Positions 10,059 through 18,999 are shown, counted from the first letter of the stretch. The stretch: 64,000 nt of DNA from Mesorhizobium sp. L2C084A000 (GCF_000502875.1 NZ_AYWX01000003.1:81917-145916); one strand, 5' to 3'. Numbers and translations: made by a program. The notes: generated by a model from the sequence alone, not told the origin.

Positions 10059-10598
10059 ATGGACAAGAGCCCCGACGCCTTTCGTACCATCAGCGAGGTC
10101 GCCGAAGATCTCGATCTGCCGCAGCATGTGCTGCGTTTCTGGGAAACGCGTTTCAACCAGATCAAGCCGATGAAGCGCGGCGGCGGCCGTCGTTACTACC
10201 GGCCGCAGGATGTCGAACTGATCAAGGGCATTCGCCACATGCTCTACGACCAGGGCTACACCATCAAGGGCGTGCAGAAGCTGTTGCGCGAGAACGGCAA
10301 CCATTTCCTGGTTGCCATCGGCAATGGCGACATGGCCGCCGTCGAGGCGATCTCACAGCGAAGGCAGGCTGACCAAGTGCCGCTGACGCCGGCGGCCCAG
10401 CCGCGTGGCATGGACGACGAACTGGTCGGCCAGCCGCGGGTGAAGCCCAGCCGCCGCTTTTTCGGCCTGGGCAAGAGCGACGAGGACGGTCCGGTGCAGC
10501 CGGATGCATCGAAACTCTCGCGCGACAACAGGGCCTTGCTACAGGAGGCGCTGTTCGACCTCCTGGAATGCAAGCGCCTGCTTGACCAGGTGCGCTGA
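10059..10598 (+). CDS. MerR-family transcriptional regulator
   Basis: A 179-residue DNA-binding protein. The N-terminal winged helix ([25 protein letters not shown]... [32 protein letters not shown]) is a clear MerR domain. The C-terminal part is low in structure, ends in a short helix ([19 protein letters not shown]) and has no Cys metal-binding loop, so it is not a metal sensor. Its position behind ihfA is conserved in relatives, but the target is not known to me. Confidence 0.88.
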   Translation: MDKSPDAFRTISEVAEDLDLPQHVLRFWETRFNQIKPMKRGGGRRYYRPQDVELIKGIRHMLYDQGYTIKGVQKLLRENGNHFLVAIGNGDMAAVEAISQRRQADQVPLTPAAQPRGMDDELVGQPRVKPSRRFFGLGKSDEDGPVQPDASKLSRDNRALLQEALFDLLECKRLLDQVR

Positions 10599-10690
10599 CC
10601 GCAGCCCGACGCGACATCGATAGTTCGAAAACCGGAACCCGTCTTCGGGTGAGGCGTTACGCTTCCTTCTGCAAGTGAAGGAAACATACC

Positions 10691-10993
10691 ATGGCATCAT
10701 TTTCGACCCTCTCGGACATCGATCTCGACAGGCAGGTCGCGGTTCTCAGCAAGGAACTGGCCAGCTTGAAGAGGGCTGTGGCGAAGCGAGGCGGCGCCTA
10801 CTACGAGGACGGTCGCGATGCCGCGCTCGACACCTATTCCGATCTTGCCGGGCGCCTGCGCGACGCCATGCCGGCAATCCGCAAACAGGGCAGGGTGATC
10901 GAGAGGTCGGCCCGCGACCATCCGGCGGCTGCCGCGGCGGTTGGCCTTGTGGTGCTCGGTCTTGTCGCCAGTCTGCTGTTCAGCCGGCGCTGA
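10691..10993 (+). CDS. DUF883 (ElaB/YqjD-like) C-tail-anchored protein
   Basis: A 100-residue protein with a helical N-terminal region (DLDRQVAVLSKELASLKRAV) and a single C-terminal membrane anchor (HPAAAAAVGLVVLGLVASLLF) ending in RR. This is the layout of ElaB/YqjD, which attach ribosomes to the inner membrane in E. coli. AAGGAA lies ahead of the ATG. Function here is inferred from the family only. Confidence 0.75.
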   Translation: MASFSTLSDIDLDRQVAVLSKELASLKRAVAKRGGAYYEDGRDAALDTYSDLAGRLRDAMPAIRKQGRVIERSARDHPAAAAAVGLVVLGLVASLLFSRR

Positions 10994-11375
10994 ATTCTAA
11001 AACCCAAATCCCACAGATACGAGCAAGAAGAAGTGACGGCTCGCCCTAAGGTGGTCCGTCATTTTCCTTGCGATCGGCCATGTCTGTTGTCGCTCCGGCA
11101 TCTGGCGAGGAGCGTGTCGGCATAGAGGCGCCCAGCACCTCTGTGTCGCCGGCGCAGGAATGCGGATTGGTCAAGCCGCCAGGGCCGCCCGATTTCGCCG
11201 GTGAACGCCGGATTGGTGGTGGTGCCATAGCCAGCGCCGGGATAGACGACGATCTCACCGGCGTCGCGCATTGGATTTGCGTGAATTGTCGATCCGCGAT
11301 CGAGCCTCGCGGGGCGGAGTAGCCGGCCTTGGACAGGAAGCCAAGGCCGGTCTTCTCGGTGGCGGTCTGCGGAGC
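10994..11375. other. 382-base gap without a convincing gene
   Basis: Several short overlapping open frames exist on both strands, but none has a ribosome binding site together with recognisable protein composition. The stretch could hold the remains of an exported protein gene on the minus strand. I cannot support a call. Confidence 0.4.
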
Positions 11376-11567
11376 TTAGGCCTTGTTTCCGATCACATGG
11401 TGGTGGTGGCGGTGATGATGGTGGTGGCGGACATGGTGGCGATGATGATGGTGGTGACGATGATGCTTTGCCATCGGGGCCGCATCCGCACTCGTCGCAC
11501 CGATGACGGGCACCGTGAAAGCCAATGCAACTGCGAGCCCGAGGGCCGAGAGGAGGGACTTCTTCAT
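11376..11567 (-). CDS. Small exported histidine-rich protein
   Basis: A 63-residue protein with a signal peptide (MKKSLLSALGLAVALAFTVPVIGATSADA) followed by a mature part that is almost all His and Arg (KHHRHHHHHRHHVRHHHHH... HHHHVIGNKA). The start is ATG 11567, preceded by AAGGAAA. A secreted histidine tract suggests periplasmic binding of Ni, Zn, Cu or Co, but that is inference. No metal transporter gene lies next to it. Similar small His-rich proteins occur in rhizobia. Confidence 0.7.
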   Translation of the reverse strand: MKKSLLSALGLAVALAFTVPVIGATSADAAPMAKHHRHHHHHRHHVRHHHHHRHHHHVIGNKA

Positions 11568-11763
11568 GGATCGTTTCCTTTTGTTTCGCGGGCGCATATG
11601 GATCGGGCGATAGCCCTGCCGCCGCGAATGGAATTACGCGCCTGAATTTTTTCGTCAGTATTTCCCGATTGTAGAATTTTGTTTCTGTACTGTTTCTGCC
11701 CAATTCAGCCTCCCGCCACCATGCACGGCAAGATCGAGAGGCGGCCATTAGCCGCCTGTTCCA

Positions 11764-12378
11764 CTACATCGGCGGCACGACGCCGTTGTTTCCGACCACG
11801 ATGCGGCTGGCGCTCAGCGCGCCGTCACTGCCCCGCTCAGCGGTGACGAAGACCGTCGCACCCGGCTTGAGGTCGGTCGGCGTCGCCGGCGCGAAGGTCA
11901 CGACGGGCGTGGTGTCGGGGATCGAAATCTTCTTGGTCTGGCCATTGTCATAGGTCAGCGTGACCGATCGCCCGCTTATATCGGTAACGTCGGCGACTGT
12001 GCCGTTGGTCATCCGGCTGTTTGGCTGCAGGTCCCAGGGACGGTCGCCCTCGCCGGTGCCTTTCAGCGCGGCCGGAAAGACCACGACCTCCAGGGCGCCG
12101 CTGCCGCCATCCGCTTTCGAAACGGAGGCAATGCCGAGGAAATCGCCCTGCTTGATGTCCTTTGCCGAGGTGTTGGCGACGCCCGAGATCTTCCAGCCAG
12201 CCTTGAGCTTGATCGCGTCGGTACCGCCCTGGCGGGTTTTCACGGTGAGCAGCGTGGGCTCAAAACTGACCACCGTGCCGCGCACACGCAGCGCGTCTGC
12301 GGCTTGGGCGGCGTCGGCGCCGGTGAGGGAAAGGCTGGAAATCGTGCCGAGCACGACCATGAATGTCTTCAAGTTCAT
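11764..12378 (-). CDS. Exported protein with DUF5666-like repeats
   Basis: A 204-residue secreted or periplasmic protein. ATG 12378 is chosen because GGAAGGA precedes it and a signal peptide follows (MNLKTFMVVLGTISSLSLTGADAAQA). The mature protein contains OB-like beta segments: RVRGTVVSFEPTLLTVKTRQG, NGTVADVTDISGRSVTLTYDNGQTKKI and TDLKPGATVFVTAERGSDG. These resemble DUF5666-type domains. The function is unknown. Confidence 0.65.
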   Translation of the reverse strand: MNLKTFMVVLGTISSLSLTGADAAQAADALRVRGTVVSFEPTLLTVKTRQGGTDAIKLKAGWKISGVANTSAKDIKQGDFLGIASVSKADGGSGALEVVVFPAALKGTGEGDRPWDLQPNSRMTNGTVADVTDISGRSVTLTYDNGQTKKISIPDTTPVVTFAPATPTDLKPGATVFVTAERGSDGALSASRIVVGNNGVVPPM

Positions 12379-12661
12379 TGCAAAAATCCTTCCGGGAATG
12401 AGCTGGCTGGAACCGGATGGTTTCACGCCAGCGACCCGGAGATAACGAACGAGCGCGGCGAAACTGCCGGCAAAAGGCCGATCCGACCTTCAAAACAACT
12501 TGATCGCGACGTGTACGCGAGAGGGCCGCGCCAGGCGCCTGGTTCACGATCCCGTGACGGCCCTTTTGGCTCTTGGCAAATCGCCGGCGAGAGGGCATCT
12601 TCCCGACCGTCTCAGGCAACACTCCTCATTTGATCAAACTCTTTCAGTCATGGAGTTGCCA

Positions 12662-12946
12662 ATGCCCCATAATGCGAAAAGCGAACCCCTCTCCGAACCG
12701 GCAACCAACGGGAGCGGGCCAGATTACAACACCCTCAGAGCGATGCGGGAGACCCGCGGTTACAGCGTGGAAGAGCTCTCCCTGACATGCGGCCTGGCGG
12801 TGGACGAAATTGAAGATATCGAAAGCGGCAGAGTGACCGACCCGTCGAAGCTGCGTCGTATTGTGTCCGCGCTTCACCTCCCCCAGGAGGCTCTGATCAC
12901 CCCGGCTGCGCCGACGCCGGCGGCGCAAGGTCGATCGCTGGCGTAG
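12662..12946 (+). CDS. Small XRE-type helix-turn-helix protein
   Basis: A 94-residue protein with one HTH domain (YNTLRAMRETRGYSVEELSLTCGLAVDEIEDIESGRVTDPSKLRRIVSAL). ATG 12662 is preferred over ATG 12650 because GGAG sits 6 bases upstream of it. The C-terminal tail is a short Pro/Ala-rich stretch. It is followed by a terminator, so it is probably transcribed alone. The target genes are unknown. Confidence 0.75.
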   Translation: MPHNAKSEPLSEPATNGSGPDYNTLRAMRETRGYSVEELSLTCGLAVDEIEDIESGRVTDPSKLRRIVSALHLPQEALITPAAPTPAAQGRSLA

Positions 12947-12970
12947 ATCCGCACCACGCATTCCAGAGAA

Positions 12971-12998
12971 CCCGCCAAGGCCCTTGGCGGGTTTCTTT
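12971..12998 (+). terminator. Rho-independent terminator of the XRE gene
   Basis: Stem CCCGCCAA / TTGGCGGG around GGCCC, followed by TTTCTTT, 24 bases after the XRE stop codon. Confidence 0.85.
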
Positions 12999-13132
12999 GT
13001 ACCTGCCGCAGCGCTTTGCTTCAGCCTGGCACTTGCCGATCTGTCCATCGCACGTGCTTATGCGTGCTGCGGCCCTGGCTGCTGGACCGTAATCCGCCGT
13101 CCATAACGTTTTTGAACCGTCGGTTTTTCGAT

Positions 13133-13594
13133 ATGAGCCTGGAATCCGTTCGTGCCTTCTTCGCCACCCATGCGCCCGACATCCATGTCACCGTCACGCA
13201 GGCGAGTTCGGCGACGGTGGCCCTGGCGGCCGAGGCGCATGACGTGCTGCCGGCACAGATCGCCAAGACGATCTGCCTGCGAGTCGGCGACCGCACCATG
13301 CTGGTGGTGACCAGCGGCATCGCCAGGCTGGACAACCGCAAGTTCAAGGACCAGTTCGGCGGCAAGCCGCGCATGCTCGACGCCGCGGAAGTTGTCGAAG
13401 CGACCAGCCACCCGGTGGGCGGTGTCTGCCCGTTCGGCTTGCCGGCACCGCTGCCGGTCTATTGCGACGTATCGCTGCGCGAATTCGACGAAGTCGTGCC
13501 TGCCGCCGGCGCCACCAATGCGGCGGTGCGGATTCCGCCGCAGCGCATGGTCGAGCTGATTGGGGCTGGTTGGGTTGATGTGTGCCAAGGGTAG
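13133..13594 (+). CDS. YbaK/EbsC-type aminoacyl-tRNA deacylase
   Basis: A 153-residue protein of the YbaK/ProX editing-domain family, which hydrolyses mischarged tRNAs (typically Cys- or Ala-tRNA-Pro). Visible core blocks are PAQIAKTICLRVGDRTMLVV, RKFKDQFGGKPRMLDAAEVVEAT and HPVGGVCPFGLP, which form the substrate pocket. ATG 13133 is chosen because upstream in-frame sequence shows no family similarity. A tRNA-Pro gene lies about 110 bases downstream on the other strand, an amusing but probably fortuitous pairing. Confidence 0.82.
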   Translation: MSLESVRAFFATHAPDIHVTVTQASSATVALAAEAHDVLPAQIAKTICLRVGDRTMLVVTSGIARLDNRKFKDQFGGKPRMLDAAEVVEATSHPVGGVCPFGLPAPLPVYCDVSLREFDEVVPAAGATNAAVRIPPQRMVELIGAGWVDVCQG

Positions 13595-13707
13595 CGCCAA
13601 GCCGAAGCTCAAGCGGCAGAGCACATGGTTGCCCTGATCCAAGATTTGGCCGGGCTGACCGGGGCATCTGGAGGGGCGGACTTCGGGGACAAGTCCTTGT
13701 TCTAAAT

Positions 13708-13784
<77 letters not shown>

Positions 13785-13968
13785 GACCGCGGAAAGCCAT
13801 ATATATTCAATGGTTGGCGTGCAAGCGCTAAAACGGCGCAGGAGAACAGAAGCCGATCATTGCTGTTCAATACCGTCACAACCGGACAAGAAGTCCCACG
13901 AATGTTCGCGAGGCGTTCCGACGCTGCCCATCGCTATTAGCAGGCCGTCGAAACGCTGATCTGTGTCG

Positions 13969-14481
13969 TCATGTGTCATCGATAACTTTCGAATCCAGAA
14001 GTCCCAGGTTGTTCAGCCTCCACCGCATGGAGGACTTGGACACGTTGTAAACCTTGGCCGCCTCTGACACGAACTTATACCAGCCAATATCACGCTTAAT
14101 GGTGGCTTCGGGGATCAAGATGTTTGCCGCGAAGCTATTGGCCTGACGTTCGTGTACGTCGTCGATTGCACCGTTGTAGAGATTGCTATCGCGCACCGTC
14201 CGATATTTGGTGTCGTCATTGACGCCGGCCCCAAGCATCCCTCGGTGGAGAACATAATGCCCGAGTTCGTGAGCTATCGTGAAACGTTGACGGCTATTTG
14301 TCTCTCCCGCGGCAGACGAGATTTCGTACCTGCCGTTGGGCAGACGCTTGATTTGGCCCGAAATGCCAAACGGCAGGTCCGCATTCATTTTGAGGCTGAC
14401 ATCCAGTTCCCGGATCGCATCTTCGACGCGGACGGGGACGTCGCCAAGGTATTTATCAAGAACTTCGAGTGCGTTTGGCAT
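13969..14481 (-). CDS. ImmA/IrrE-family metallopeptidase
   Basis: A 170-residue protein with the zinc motif HELGH at 71-75 (TIAHELGHYVLHRG) and the downstream Glu (about 111) in HERQANSFAANILIP. This is the ImmA/IrrE fold found in phage repressor-cleaving proteases. The C-terminus carries an HTH-like segment (SEAAKVYNVSKSSMRWRLNNLGLL). ATG 14481 is chosen; a 13-residue extension to 14520 is possible. It overlaps the upstream membrane-protein gene by 26 bases, so translation is coupled. The region is visibly poorer in GC than its surroundings, which suggests transfer. No XRE repressor is adjacent, which is unusual for this family. Confidence 0.85.
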   Translation of the reverse strand: MPNALEVLDKYLGDVPVRVEDAIRELDVSLKMNADLPFGISGQIKRLPNGRYEISSAAGETNSRQRFTIAHELGHYVLHRGMLGAGVNDDTKYRTVRDSNLYNGAIDDVHERQANSFAANILIPEATIKRDIGWYKFVSEAAKVYNVSKSSMRWRLNNLGLLDSKVIDDT

Positions 14482-14875
14482 CGTACGAATCCAAAATATT
14501 GCCTTCCACATCGCCCGCATCTGTAACGTCCGTAAGCCCGAGCCGATCCATTTCGGCCTGAATGGCTGCCAGAGTCTGAGGGTCTTTCAGAACCCCCTTG
14601 ATGACCGCAAAAGCGTCCTTGCGGATATGCTCATCCACCGACCGCGGCACTTCGCGGACAGCCACATCCCTTGCGGCTTGCTTGGCAGCCCGCTGGACCG
14701 AAAAATAGGCTGCGAATCCGATCACAACTAAAGCGACACCGAGTATCGAGAGCGATATCCCGAGAAGCTCCAAAACGCCGACATCGTAAGCGATTTTCAA
14801 TGCATCAGGATTGGCGATCGCGTCATCAAGCCGATCAGGCGGTATAGTGACGGTGATCAACGACCAATCCGACAC
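14456..14875 (-). CDS. Hypothetical single-span membrane protein
   Basis: A 139-residue protein of unknown family. One strong hydrophobic segment (LLGISLSILGVALVVIGFAAYF, about residues 37-58) is followed by a charged, probably cytoplasmic C-terminal half (SVQRAAKQAARDVAVREVPRSVDEHIRKDAF...). It is transcribed immediately ahead of, and overlaps, the ImmA/IrrE protease gene, so the two products probably act together, for example as a membrane-held partner or substrate. That is inference from gene order. Confidence 0.65.
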   Translation of the reverse strand: MSDWSLITVTIPPDRLDDAIANPDALKIAYDVGVLELLGISLSILGVALVVIGFAAYFSVQRAAKQAARDVAVREVPRSVDEHIRKDAFAVIKGVLKDPQTLAAIQAEMDRLGLTDVTDAGDVEGNILDSYDAKRTRSS

Positions 14876-14910
14876 TTCGCCCCCGACTCATGTGGTGTCA
14901 CTTACGTGCA

Positions 14911-14930
14911 TTATCCACAGTTGTGCACAA
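14911..14930. promoter_or_regulatory. DnaA-box consensus plus adjoining palindrome
   Basis: TTATCCACA (14911-14919) matches the DnaA-box consensus exactly and is followed by the perfect 10-base palindrome TTGTGCACAA (14921-14930). They lie about 36 bases upstream of the membrane-protein start. Binding is not shown, and a single box can occur by chance. Confidence 0.35.
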
Positions 14931-15031
14931 ATGGAAATAGAGGCTTGACGTTTCCATCGTTAGGATCTTCCGAATAATCTCGCCAGTGCTGACGACGACC
15001 TCAAAAGTTTCGGCAGCCTTCCAATCTACCA

Positions 15032-15946
15032 TCATCCAGCCCCGGCTGCCTGACGCCATCCATTAGGCGCCCGGTCTACTTGGTTCTTCACGTCACGACG
15101 ACGGAAGGTGTAGCCAGGGATATTTTCCAAGTGGAATATTGGGCCATAAGGCGAATACCGATAAACGAACCCAACTTGGTCAGTAATCCCATTGACGCTC
15201 GTGTAGGTGATTTCCCCGTAAAGATACAAACGGAAGGGAGCCCGCCCTTCTATGTGAATGTCGGACAAGAAAAGCTCATTCAGGATTTTGTTTGTGATAG
15301 GACCGCCGCGATCAATAGCTACTGGAGTGAGCGTATCGTCGGCTCCGAGAACTCGTTCAACATAGTTGATTTCTCCGGGATGGTAATGCGGAGTTGCCGG
15401 CAAGTTGCAAAGCCGGAGGCTCGCCCGAATCTCGTTTATAATGGCAGGGGTGCGTCCGAAATTTTTGACTGAGTAAGCGGCCTCCGGGATGGGTCGTTGA
15501 TTGTCGGGCAAGTCGACCCATTCATGTGTTATCGGGACCAGCGGTTCGGTGCCGGTGATGAACAAATGCGGGCGCTCAACGCCAAGCAACGTCTCTTCGG
15601 CAATTTCGCTGGATCGAATCGAAGCGTTGGTAGCCTTGCGAGTTTCGTTCAATGTTTGTGTGACCAAGACGATAGCCAATACACTCGCGCCGACGCTGCC
15701 AAGCGCAGCGAAGGCTGCGATCCATTGTGCGTACGTATCCTTAGGCGAAGTGTAGATGTCCCAGAGGTCGGTCGCTTCGACTGGCTGATTGTTCCCGCCG
15801 GTAGCCTGTTCGGAATTTTGCTGTTGTGCATTGGTGTTGGATGGATTGCGAAACTCTGGAACCGTCCAGGCGACGAACAAAAGCGCAACCCCAAGGCCGA
15901 TGACTAGGCCAAGTGCAACGTTTGTGAATCTATTGTGCTGAGACAC
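15032..15946 (-). CDS. Hypothetical two-span membrane protein
   Basis: A 304-residue protein that I do not recognise. Hydrophobic segments lie at about residues 9-29 and 72-97, separated by a Gln/Asn-rich linker (NTNAQQQNSEQATGGNNQ). The large C-terminal part (about residues 100-304) is soluble and beta-rich (AAYSVKNFGRTPAIINEIRASL..., RLYLYGEITYTSVNG) and probably faces the cytoplasm. GC content is low (about 43% in 15241-15300), like its neighbours on the tRNA-proximal side. It is most likely part of the same acquired block. Confidence 0.65.
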   Translation of the reverse strand: MSQHNRFTNVALGLVIGLGVALLFVAWTVPEFRNPSNTNAQQQNSEQATGGNNQPVEATDLWDIYTSPKDTYAQWIAAFAALGSVGASVLAIVLVTQTLNETRKATNASIRSSEIAEETLLGVERPHLFITGTEPLVPITHEWVDLPDNQRPIPEAAYSVKNFGRTPAIINEIRASLRLCNLPATPHYHPGEINYVERVLGADDTLTPVAIDRGGPITNKILNELFLSDIHIEGRAPFRLYLYGEITYTSVNGITDQVGFVYRYSPYGPIFHLENIPGYTFRRRDVKNQVDRAPNGWRQAAGAG

Positions 15947-16143
15947 TGAAGTAAAACGCCGCCGTGCATTTGCCCCTAGAGAGCTTATTGCGCACGTTTA
16001 GCTCATACTCGTCAACATCAATAAAGAGAGTTAGAGATCCGGTGTGACAGGCCAGTGAAAACCGCAAGGTCACCAACGCTAGGTTCGACTCTCGCACAGG
16101 TCGAATTGGTGGCAAAGCGGTCAAAATTGAAATCAGCCTGACG

Positions 16144-17373
16144 CTAGTTGCGCGACAGCCGCTGGTGCCTGTATTCCAGCGCGATGGCGCCCCAGATCAG
16201 GCCGAGCAGCAGATAGACGTGGCGCCAGTGGTCGATGTCGATGAAGGTGCCGAGCCCGATATTGCCGATAAAGGCGACATAGGCGCACAGGAGATAGGGC
16301 TGCCACGGCCGGTCGCGCAGCAGGATGCGGAAGCCGGCTGCCATCGTCCATAAGACGAGCGCCAGGAACGACACGAAGCCGAGCCAGCCATAATCCATCA
16401 GCATCTTCAGCCAGATGTCGTGGGTGTCTTCACCGAAGATCGTGCCGAAGACCAGCGGGCCGATGCCGAACGGATGCTCCATCGCCATCTGGAAGCCGAT
16501 GCCGTAGCGGGCGAAGCGGCCGAGGCGGGCGGTGTCGTAGCTCTGTTCGAGATGGGCGCGGTTGGAGAACATCTCCGACACGCCGGGCAGCTGCAGGATG
16601 ACGATCATGGCGACGACCAGCAGCGCTAATGCTGCAATCGTCATCACCACCACGCGCAGCCGGAACTTGCCGCTGGCGCTCTGCAGGAACAGGCAGCCGG
16701 TGAGCAGGACGGCCGAAACGGCGAACATGCCCCAGGCACCGCGCGAGAAGGAAAAGAAGATGCCGGCGGTGATGATCAGCAGTGGTACCGCCAGCAGCGG
16801 CATGCGTGTCACCGGTCCGGTCAAAAGCAGATAGAGCAGATAGATGCCGGGCAGCACCAGGAAGGGGCCGAACACGTTCGGGTCCTGGAAGGCGCCGGCG
16901 GCGCGGTCGTATTTGGTGAACATCTCCGCGCCCGGAAAGGCATGGAAGTAGCCTGCAATGCCAAGCAGCGAGGTGGCCATGGCCGAAACCACATAGGCAA
17001 TGAAGATCAATCGGTAGAGGCCCGGCTGTACGGCGGTGATCGATGCGAAGAACACCGCGCTGAAGGCGAGAAACAGCGACACGGCGAGGTAGAGCGGCGT
17101 GTTGGCAAGGTCCGCCATCTGCGTCATGGAGATCATGCCGCCGATGTTCATCGTCACGAGCAGCACCAGCAGCGGCGTGGCCGCGCGGGAAATCCTCAAG
17201 CCGAAAAGCGCCCAGATGGCGATCAGCCCGGCCATGTAGAGCTCATAGGGCGCCGGCTCGCTGATGACGAAGCCGGACAGCAGAATGCCGAGGAAGACCG
17301 CGCCCGAGGAAATCAGCGCGACCAGCTTGGCGTTGACCACCGCGCGCGGCAGATCATGGCTGATCGCGCTCAA
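16144..17373 (-). CDS. O-antigen ligase/Wzy-type polysaccharide polymerase
   Basis: A 409-residue polytopic inner-membrane protein with about ten hydrophobic segments. The family motifs are GAFQDPNVFGPFLVLPG, FSFSRGAWGMF and GEDTHDIWLKMLMDYGWLGF, the last being the Wzy_C-type loop. It would polymerise or ligate lipid-linked polysaccharide repeat units on the periplasmic side. It overlaps the priming transferase gene by 4 bases and is the last gene of the minus-strand EPS operon. Confidence 0.85.
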   Translation of the reverse strand: MSAISHDLPRAVVNAKLVALISSGAVFLGILLSGFVISEPAPYELYMAGLIAIWALFGLRISRAATPLLVLLVTMNIGGMISMTQMADLANTPLYLAVSLFLAFSAVFFASITAVQPGLYRLIFIAYVVSAMATSLLGIAGYFHAFPGAEMFTKYDRAAGAFQDPNVFGPFLVLPGIYLLYLLLTGPVTRMPLLAVPLLIITAGIFFSFSRGAWGMFAVSAVLLTGCLFLQSASGKFRLRVVVMTIAALALLVVAMIVILQLPGVSEMFSNRAHLEQSYDTARLGRFARYGIGFQMAMEHPFGIGPLVFGTIFGEDTHDIWLKMLMDYGWLGFVSFLALVLWTMAAGFRILLRDRPWQPYLLCAYVAFIGNIGLGTFIDIDHWRHVYLLLGLIWGAIALEYRHQRLSRN

Positions 17374-18905
17374 TAGGCGTTTTCCGTGTTCAAGAGCCGG
17401 AGCGGCGTCAGGAACAGGATCCGCAAATCGAACAGCAGCGACCAGTTCTCGATGTAGTAGAGGTCATACTCCGTCCGCATGCGGATCTTTTCGTTGGTGT
17501 CCATCTCGCCGCGCCAGCCATTGATCTGCGCCCAGCCGGTGACGCCGGGCTTGACCTTGTGGCGGGCGAAATAGCCGTCGACCACTTCGTTGTAGAGCAA
17601 ATTATGCGACTGCGCGGCGATGGCGTGCGGACGCGGGCCGACCAGCGACAGCGAACCCAGCAGCGAGTTGAAGAACTGCGGCAGCTCGTCGATCGAGGTC
17701 TTGCGGATGAAGCGGCCGACACGGGTGACGCGCGGGTCGTTCTTGGTCACCGTCTGCTTGGCGGTCGGATCGGCCTTGTCCGTATACATCGAACGGAACT
17801 TGTAGACCTCGATGATCTCATTGTTGAAACCGTGCCGCTTCTGATGGAACAGCACCGGCCCCTTGCTGTCGAGCTTGATGGCGATGGCGGTCGCCAGCAT
17901 CACCGGCGAGAACACGACGATGCCGATCAGGCTGAAGACGATGTCGAAGGCGCGCTTGGCGACCGAATCCCAGTCGTTGATCGGCTTGTCGAAGATGTCG
18001 AGCATCGGCACCGCGCCGATGTAGGAATAGGCGCGCGGGCGAAATTGCAGCGCGTTGGAATGCGCCGAAAGCCGGATGTCGACCGGCAGCACCCAAAGCT
18101 TCTTCAGCAGCTGCAGAACGCGCGATTCGGCGGTCAGCGGCAGCGATACGATCAGCATGTCGATACGGGCGATGCGGGCGAACTCGATCAGTTCCGAAAT
18201 GGTGCCGAGCTTGGGGTAGCCGGCAACGATGGGCGGCGAGCGCTTGTCGCCGCGATCGTCGAAGATGCCGCAGATGCGGATATCGTTGTAGGGCTGCTTT
18301 TCGACCGAGCGGATCAGGATTTCCGCCGCCTTGCCGCCGCCGACGATGACGGCGCGCCGCTCCATGCGGCCATCGCGCGCCCAGGCCCGGATCAGCTTCG
18401 ACATCACCAGCCTGAGGCCGAAGATGAGAACGAAGCCGACGACGAACCAACTGCCGAACAATAGGCGCGAATAGTCCTGCGACATCTTCATGACGAATGC
18501 CGTCAGCGCCATCAGGGCGAAAGTGCCGGCCCAGACGAGCAGCACGCGGCCGAAATTGGCGATGGGCCGCATCAGGGCGACGATCTGGTAGCAGTCGGTG
18601 ACGTCGAGCAGCACCACGGCAAGGAACGAGCCCGCTGCGATCGTCACCGGATATTGCCAGGCGAGATAGTTGAAGAACCCGACATAGTGGAAATAGACGG
18701 CGAGTCCGGACAGGAACAGCAAGCCGAATTCGACCATGCGCAGGACACCGCTGACCATGATCGGCGACATCGTATCGCGCCTGTACTGCGAGGCGACCTG
18801 GCGGGCGACATCGTTCATGCCGCTTGGCGTGTCGCCGTCGGCCGGGCCGTCGAATTTACGCACCGCCTCTGCTGAAAAGCGGCGCGCGGGGTCGATCTCG
18901 TTCAT
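17370..18905 (-). CDS. Undecaprenyl-phosphate glucose phosphotransferase
   Basis: Polyisoprenyl-phosphate hexose-1-phosphate transferase (WcaJ/PssY type) that starts repeat-unit synthesis. The N-terminal half has several membrane segments and a CoA-binding-like Rossmann domain (RRAVIVGGGKAAEILI). The C-terminal catalytic domain has KRAFDIVFSLIGIVVFSPVML, VYKFRSMYTD, RKTSIDELPQFFN and KPGVTGWAQINGWRGE. ATG 18905 is chosen (511 residues) because GGAAAG lies just upstream; a TTG five codons earlier is possible. It belongs to the EPS operon. Confidence 0.92.
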   Translation of the reverse strand: MNEIDPARRFSAEAVRKFDGPADGDTPSGMNDVARQVASQYRRDTMSPIMVSGVLRMVEFGLLFLSGLAVYFHYVGFFNYLAWQYPVTIAAGSFLAVVLLDVTDCYQIVALMRPIANFGRVLLVWAGTFALMALTAFVMKMSQDYSRLLFGSWFVVGFVLIFGLRLVMSKLIRAWARDGRMERRAVIVGGGKAAEILIRSVEKQPYNDIRICGIFDDRGDKRSPPIVAGYPKLGTISELIEFARIARIDMLIVSLPLTAESRVLQLLKKLWVLPVDIRLSAHSNALQFRPRAYSYIGAVPMLDIFDKPINDWDSVAKRAFDIVFSLIGIVVFSPVMLATAIAIKLDSKGPVLFHQKRHGFNNEIIEVYKFRSMYTDKADPTAKQTVTKNDPRVTRVGRFIRKTSIDELPQFFNSLLGSLSLVGPRPHAIAAQSHNLLYNEVVDGYFARHKVKPGVTGWAQINGWRGEMDTNEKIRMRTEYDLYYIENWSLLFDLRILFLTPLRLLNTENAY

Positions 18906-18999
18906 GAGGGCTTTCCGCAAGCTTCCCCCCGGTCATAGCAAAAGAGAGCTAAGAAACCCTTGAAACAACGCACGGCTTTGGAACGGCTTGGTCCTGCGC

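Noticed and set aside
11046-11350. Possible decayed exported-protein gene on the minus strand
   Set aside because: Several short frames overlap and none shows conserved sequence, a start signal or a family pattern that would justify a pseudogene call.
16050-16115. tRNA-like 3' portion (GGTTCGACTC) at the far edge of the low-GC block
   Set aside because: The T-arm does not pair properly and no acceptor stem or anticodon arm can be drawn; it is not accepted as a tRNA fragment.
16105-16143. Direct repeat of the tRNA-Pro 3' end as an attachment site
   Set aside because: Only AATTGGT is shared with the tRNA end region, too short to support an att site.
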